Origin: an uncultured Synergistia bacterium
Lineage (GTDB): Bacteria; Eremiobacterota; SpSt-956; JAKJGF01
DNA length: 8,221 bases
Assembly: GCA_937888925.1 (NCBI GenBank)
Contig: CALARM010000797.1
Coordinates: 1-8,221 of the forward strand
Direction of reading: 5' to 3'
Numbering within the stretch: position 1 is the first letter of the stretch; each line of letters begins with the position of its first letter. Shown piece by piece: positions 5,557-8,221 of the stretch. The notes under the pieces are model-generated. The model was given only the letters and a program-made list of their open reading frames with translations, did no database searches and was not told where the DNA came from. The position numbers and the translations under genes were made by a program.

Positions 5557-8221
5557 ATGCCGGTAATAAATAAAATAAGAATTGTAAATTTTATATATGA
5601 TAACTGTATGAAAAGTTTTACGAATAATACCTTTGAACCGGGAGGAAAAAATACTCTTTTTAATCTCATAAATACAGGAGGGAAAACAGTACTTCTCCAG
5701 CTTATCCTTCAGTGTATCCTTCCCGGAAGTGACCTGGGTAAAAGAAAATTTGAAGATTTCTTCACTGATAATAAAAATACATCTTATATTATGCTGGAAT
5801 GGCGTATGGATGGCATTGAAGATAATTATCTTCTCACAGGCATGTGTGTTACCGGTTCTTCAAAGGAAGACAGTAAAGTAAATTATTTTATGTTTACCCA
5901 TCAGTATAACAGTAAAAATCCATGGGATATAGATAATATTAATGTTGTTAAACAGAACAACACTCTTACAGGTTACAATGAATTTCGAAAAATTATCCAG
6001 GAACAGCCACAGATACAGGTTTTTAGAAATGATGAGAAAAGAAAATATACAGATCACTTGAGAACCTTTAATATACTTGCTCTTGAATGGGAAACCATAA
6101 AAACTATCAATCTTAAAGAAGGAGGGGTAGACAGGTTTTTTGAAAAAAGCGCCAGCTCAAAACAGTTTATTGAACTTATTGTAATTCCATATATTGAAAG
6201 GATTATTTATGAAGATAAATCTCAGGCTAATTTACTTGTCAGTATATTTGACAGATATATAGACAAACTTATAAAAATACCTGATCTGCAATCAAGTATC
6301 AATCTTTATAAAGAGTTTCTATTCTGCGGCGATAATGTTGTAACGGAAGTCCGAAAATATTCGGATTTAAAGCAGAAAATAGAAAAAACTGTAACCGAAT
6401 TATTCTGCTATATAACATATACATGGGAGCAATTAAAAGTTCTTTCAGAAGAAATTAAATTGATTGATGAGCAGATAGAAGAAAGGCAGATGGATAAGAA
6501 TAACCTGTCCTGCCGGAGAGATTCCTATGATTTATTCCTGAAAATTCTGGAACTGGAAGATATTCAGGGGAAAATTGACATGCTTTATATGTCTATGAAT
6601 AAATTAGAGAAATTTATTGAAGAAAAACAATATAAAGTGAACTGTTCAAAAGGGGCCACTCATTTAAGAGATATTGAAAAGTGGAGAAGAGATCTTTCTG
6701 AAAACATGGCCAGATTGGGAAATATTTCCAGAAAATGGGAAGATAAACAATATCATCTTAACAGATGTCTCTTTTCATTGAAGTATTTATATGAAAAAGA
6801 ATACCGGGAAATAACGGGAAAACTTGAGTTGCTGGAAAATAATATCAGAAATATAAAAGAAGAAATAAAAAATCTTGAAAATGAACAGAAGGAACTGGAC
6901 AGAATAATCGGTGACCTTAATAGAAAAACAGGAAATTACCAGGGAAAAATAGAGAAATTCAATATCCTTTCAGAAATGGTAAAGAAAAAATACGGCACTC
7001 AGGAAGTAACATTTGATATAGATAAAACAGTAAATGATTTTAAAGAATATATGGAATGTAGCCGGGAAAAGACAGAGAAGAATAATAATGAAATAGACCT
7101 TTCAGAACTTAAACTTCGCGACATGGACATAGAAAAACAGAGAATTACCGGGAAAATAAATGAAGTGGATAGTGAAAGAAGAGATATTAAAAAAGAAATC
7201 TATTTATACGAACAGAAACTCCGGGATATTACTTTATTGCTTTCAAACTATGATATAAAAAATGAAAGGCTTTTTGACGGTATACCTGTAAGTTCTCTAT
7301 ATATTAAAAGAGATGAATATGAAAAGACTTTAAAAGACAGGCAGGTAGACTATATAAAACTCGAAGAGAAAAATTTGCTCTTACAGGATGATTTCTATAT
7401 ATCAGACGGAGACATACTGAAAGTAGAAAAGATTTTAAAAGAAAATAACATGAATGTTATTACTGGAAGTGAATATCTTTCATCTCTTCCGGATGAAACA
7501 TTGAAAAAAGAATATATAGCAGGATGCCCTCTCTTACCATATGGTCTGGTAGTTACCGGTAGTAATATGGAAAAAATAAAAAAGTCAGATCCTTTAAAGG
7601 GTTTAAACCTTGATTTTCCTGTTCCTTTTATAATAAAAGAGACTATAAAAGAGAAGAATATAAGTGACGGAGAAAATTGTATCTTCTTCAATGAAGATAT
7701 TTATTTTCTACATCATGAAGGAGAGAAACTGTATACTTCAAAAGAGGCTTTTTTGAATTATAAAAATAATCTCAGTAACAGGCAGAAACAGTTGAAAGAA
7801 GACATAGAGTGTATAAATAAATCCATTGACACCATAAAGGAATCCATAATAGAAGTAAATAATTTTACATCCGCATACAGAGCCGGTTTTCTGAAAAACA
7901 AAGAAACTCATATTGAAGAACTGACTGAAGAGCTTGAAGGTTTAAATAATGAATTAATTTCTTTAACAGCGAATATGGAGGAATTAAAGAAAAGAAAAGA
8001 TTTACTCGTGAAAGAAAATAAAGAATTATCGGTAAAGATAATAGAGACACGACAGAAAGTGGAAGAGCTTGAAAGTTATATAAAAGAAGTAAAGGAATTT
8101 TCAGATAATTTTAATGAAAAAGAAAAGCTTGACAGGGAAATAAAGTTAAATGAAAATAAAAAAATAGAATACAGTGAGCAGTTACTTCGTAACAGGGAAA
8201 AAGAGGCAGAATTTCGAAAAA
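5557..8221 (+). CDS. jetC: JetC-like SMC/MukB-type ATPase, N-terminal 888 residues (3' end outside the window)
   Basis: JetC is the ATP-driven loop-extruding motor of Wadjet. The frame from ATG 5557 is open for 888 codons to the right edge. Residues 1-~280 form the N-terminal half of the ATPase head: MPVINKIRIVNF, a P-loop NLINTGGKTVLLQLIL (N36-L51, with K43 and T44), the strand SYIMLEWRMDG, and the helix region ETIKTINLKEGG...FIELIVIPYIERII (~180-213). From ~295 to ~600 it is charged, heptad-like coiled coil. Residues ~630-735 form a globular hinge-like block with the landmarks NVITGSEYLSSLPDE, AGCPLLPYGLVVTGS and LDFPVPFIIKE. Coiled coil resumes near 745 and reaches the edge. With the hinge near 680, the full protein should be roughly 1,300-1,400 aa. 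The signature motif and Walker B lie outside the window. The P-loop has L37 where the first Gly of GxxxxGK[ST] is usual. The RBS is weak (AGG at 5547-5549, inside the end of jetB), so translation is probably coupled to jetB. Confidence 0.9.
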   Translation, partial: MPVINKIRIVNFIYDNCMKSFTNNTFEPGGKNTLFNLINTGGKTVLLQLILQCILPGSDLGKRKFEDFFTDNKNTSYIMLEWRMDGIEDNYLLTGMCVTGSSKEDSKVNYFMFTHQYNSKNPWDIDNINVVKQNNTLTGYNEFRKIIQEQPQIQVFRNDEKRKYTDHLRTFNILALEWETIKTINLKEGGVDRFFEKSASSKQFIELIVIPYIERIIYEDKSQANLLVSIFDRYIDKLIKIPDLQSSINLYKEFLFCGDNVVTEVRKYSDLKQKIEKTVTELFCYITYTWEQLKVLSEEIKLIDEQIEERQMDKNNLSCRRDSYDLFLKILELEDIQGKIDMLYMSMNKLEKFIEEKQYKVNCSKGATHLRDIEKWRRDLSENMARLGNISRKWEDKQYHLNRCLFSLKYLYEKEYREITGKLELLENNIRNIKEEIKNLENEQKELDRIIGDLNRKTGNYQGKIEKFNILSEMVKKKYGTQEVTFDIDKTVNDFKEYMECSREKTEKNNNEIDLSELKLRDMDIEKQRITGKINEVDSERRDIKKEIYLYEQKLRDITLLLSNYDIKNERLFDGIPVSSLYIKRDEYEKTLKDRQVDYIKLEEKNLLLQDDFYISDGDILKVEKILKENNMNVITGSEYLSSLPDETLKKEYIAGCPLLPYGLVVTGSNMEKIKKSDPLKGLNLDFPVPFIIKETIKEKNISDGENCIFFNEDIYFLHHEGEKLYTSKEAFLNYKNNLSNRQKQLKEDIECINKSIDTIKESIIEVNNFTSAYRAGFLKNKETHIEELTEELEGLNNELISLTANMEELKKRKDLLVKENKELSVKIIETRQKVEELESYIKEVKEFSDNFNEKEKLDREIKLNENKKIEYSEQLLRNREKEAEFRK

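Overview
The window is an AT-rich bacterial segment, with heavy use of AGA and ATA codons and all genes on the + strand. This suits a low-GC Firmicute (Clostridia-like) or a member of the Fusobacteriota; nothing in it fixes the genus. There are no RNA genes, insertion sequences or CRISPR arrays. The gene content is that of a defence island.

Layout. (1) Bases 1-431 hold the last ~142 codons of a gene that enters from the left and was not recognised. (2) Bases 484-2148 encode a 554-aa Schlafen-like AlbA_2 / GHKL-ATPase (HATPase_c_4) protein with a C-terminal winged-helix region. (3) Bases 2149-2278 form a 130-bp intergenic control region. It carries two clusters of an 11-bp direct repeat (CTTTAGACATT), a candidate promoter whose -35 box lies inside one repeat copy, and an imperfect inverted repeat. 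(4) From 2279 to the right edge lies a four-gene operon read as a Wadjet plasmid-defence (SMC-family) system in the order jetD-jetA-jetB-jetC. It best resembles the type II flavour, because the JetB is DUF6063-like. jetC runs off the window after 888 codons.

How the genes would work together. In studied Wadjet systems JetC is the SMC/MukB-like motor ATPase, JetA the kleisin and JetB the KITE-like (MukE-like) subunit. Together they extrude DNA loops, and the Toprim nuclease JetD cuts small circular DNA. Here JetD keeps its Toprim acidic residues, JetC has an SMC-type head with a P-loop, long coiled coils and a hinge, and JetB is clear at the family level. JetA is called mainly from its position and its winged-helix/helical layout.

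Three points deserve a second look. A well-placed ribosome binding site precedes an ATG-TTT-TAA mini-ORF that is in frame with jetA and 33 bp upstream of its annotated start, so jetA may have a nonsense codon at its original codon 3 or a reinitiation leader. jetA, jetB and jetC lie in one continuous reading frame broken only by two TAG codons. The 11-bp repeats at the head of the operon look like an unreported operator.
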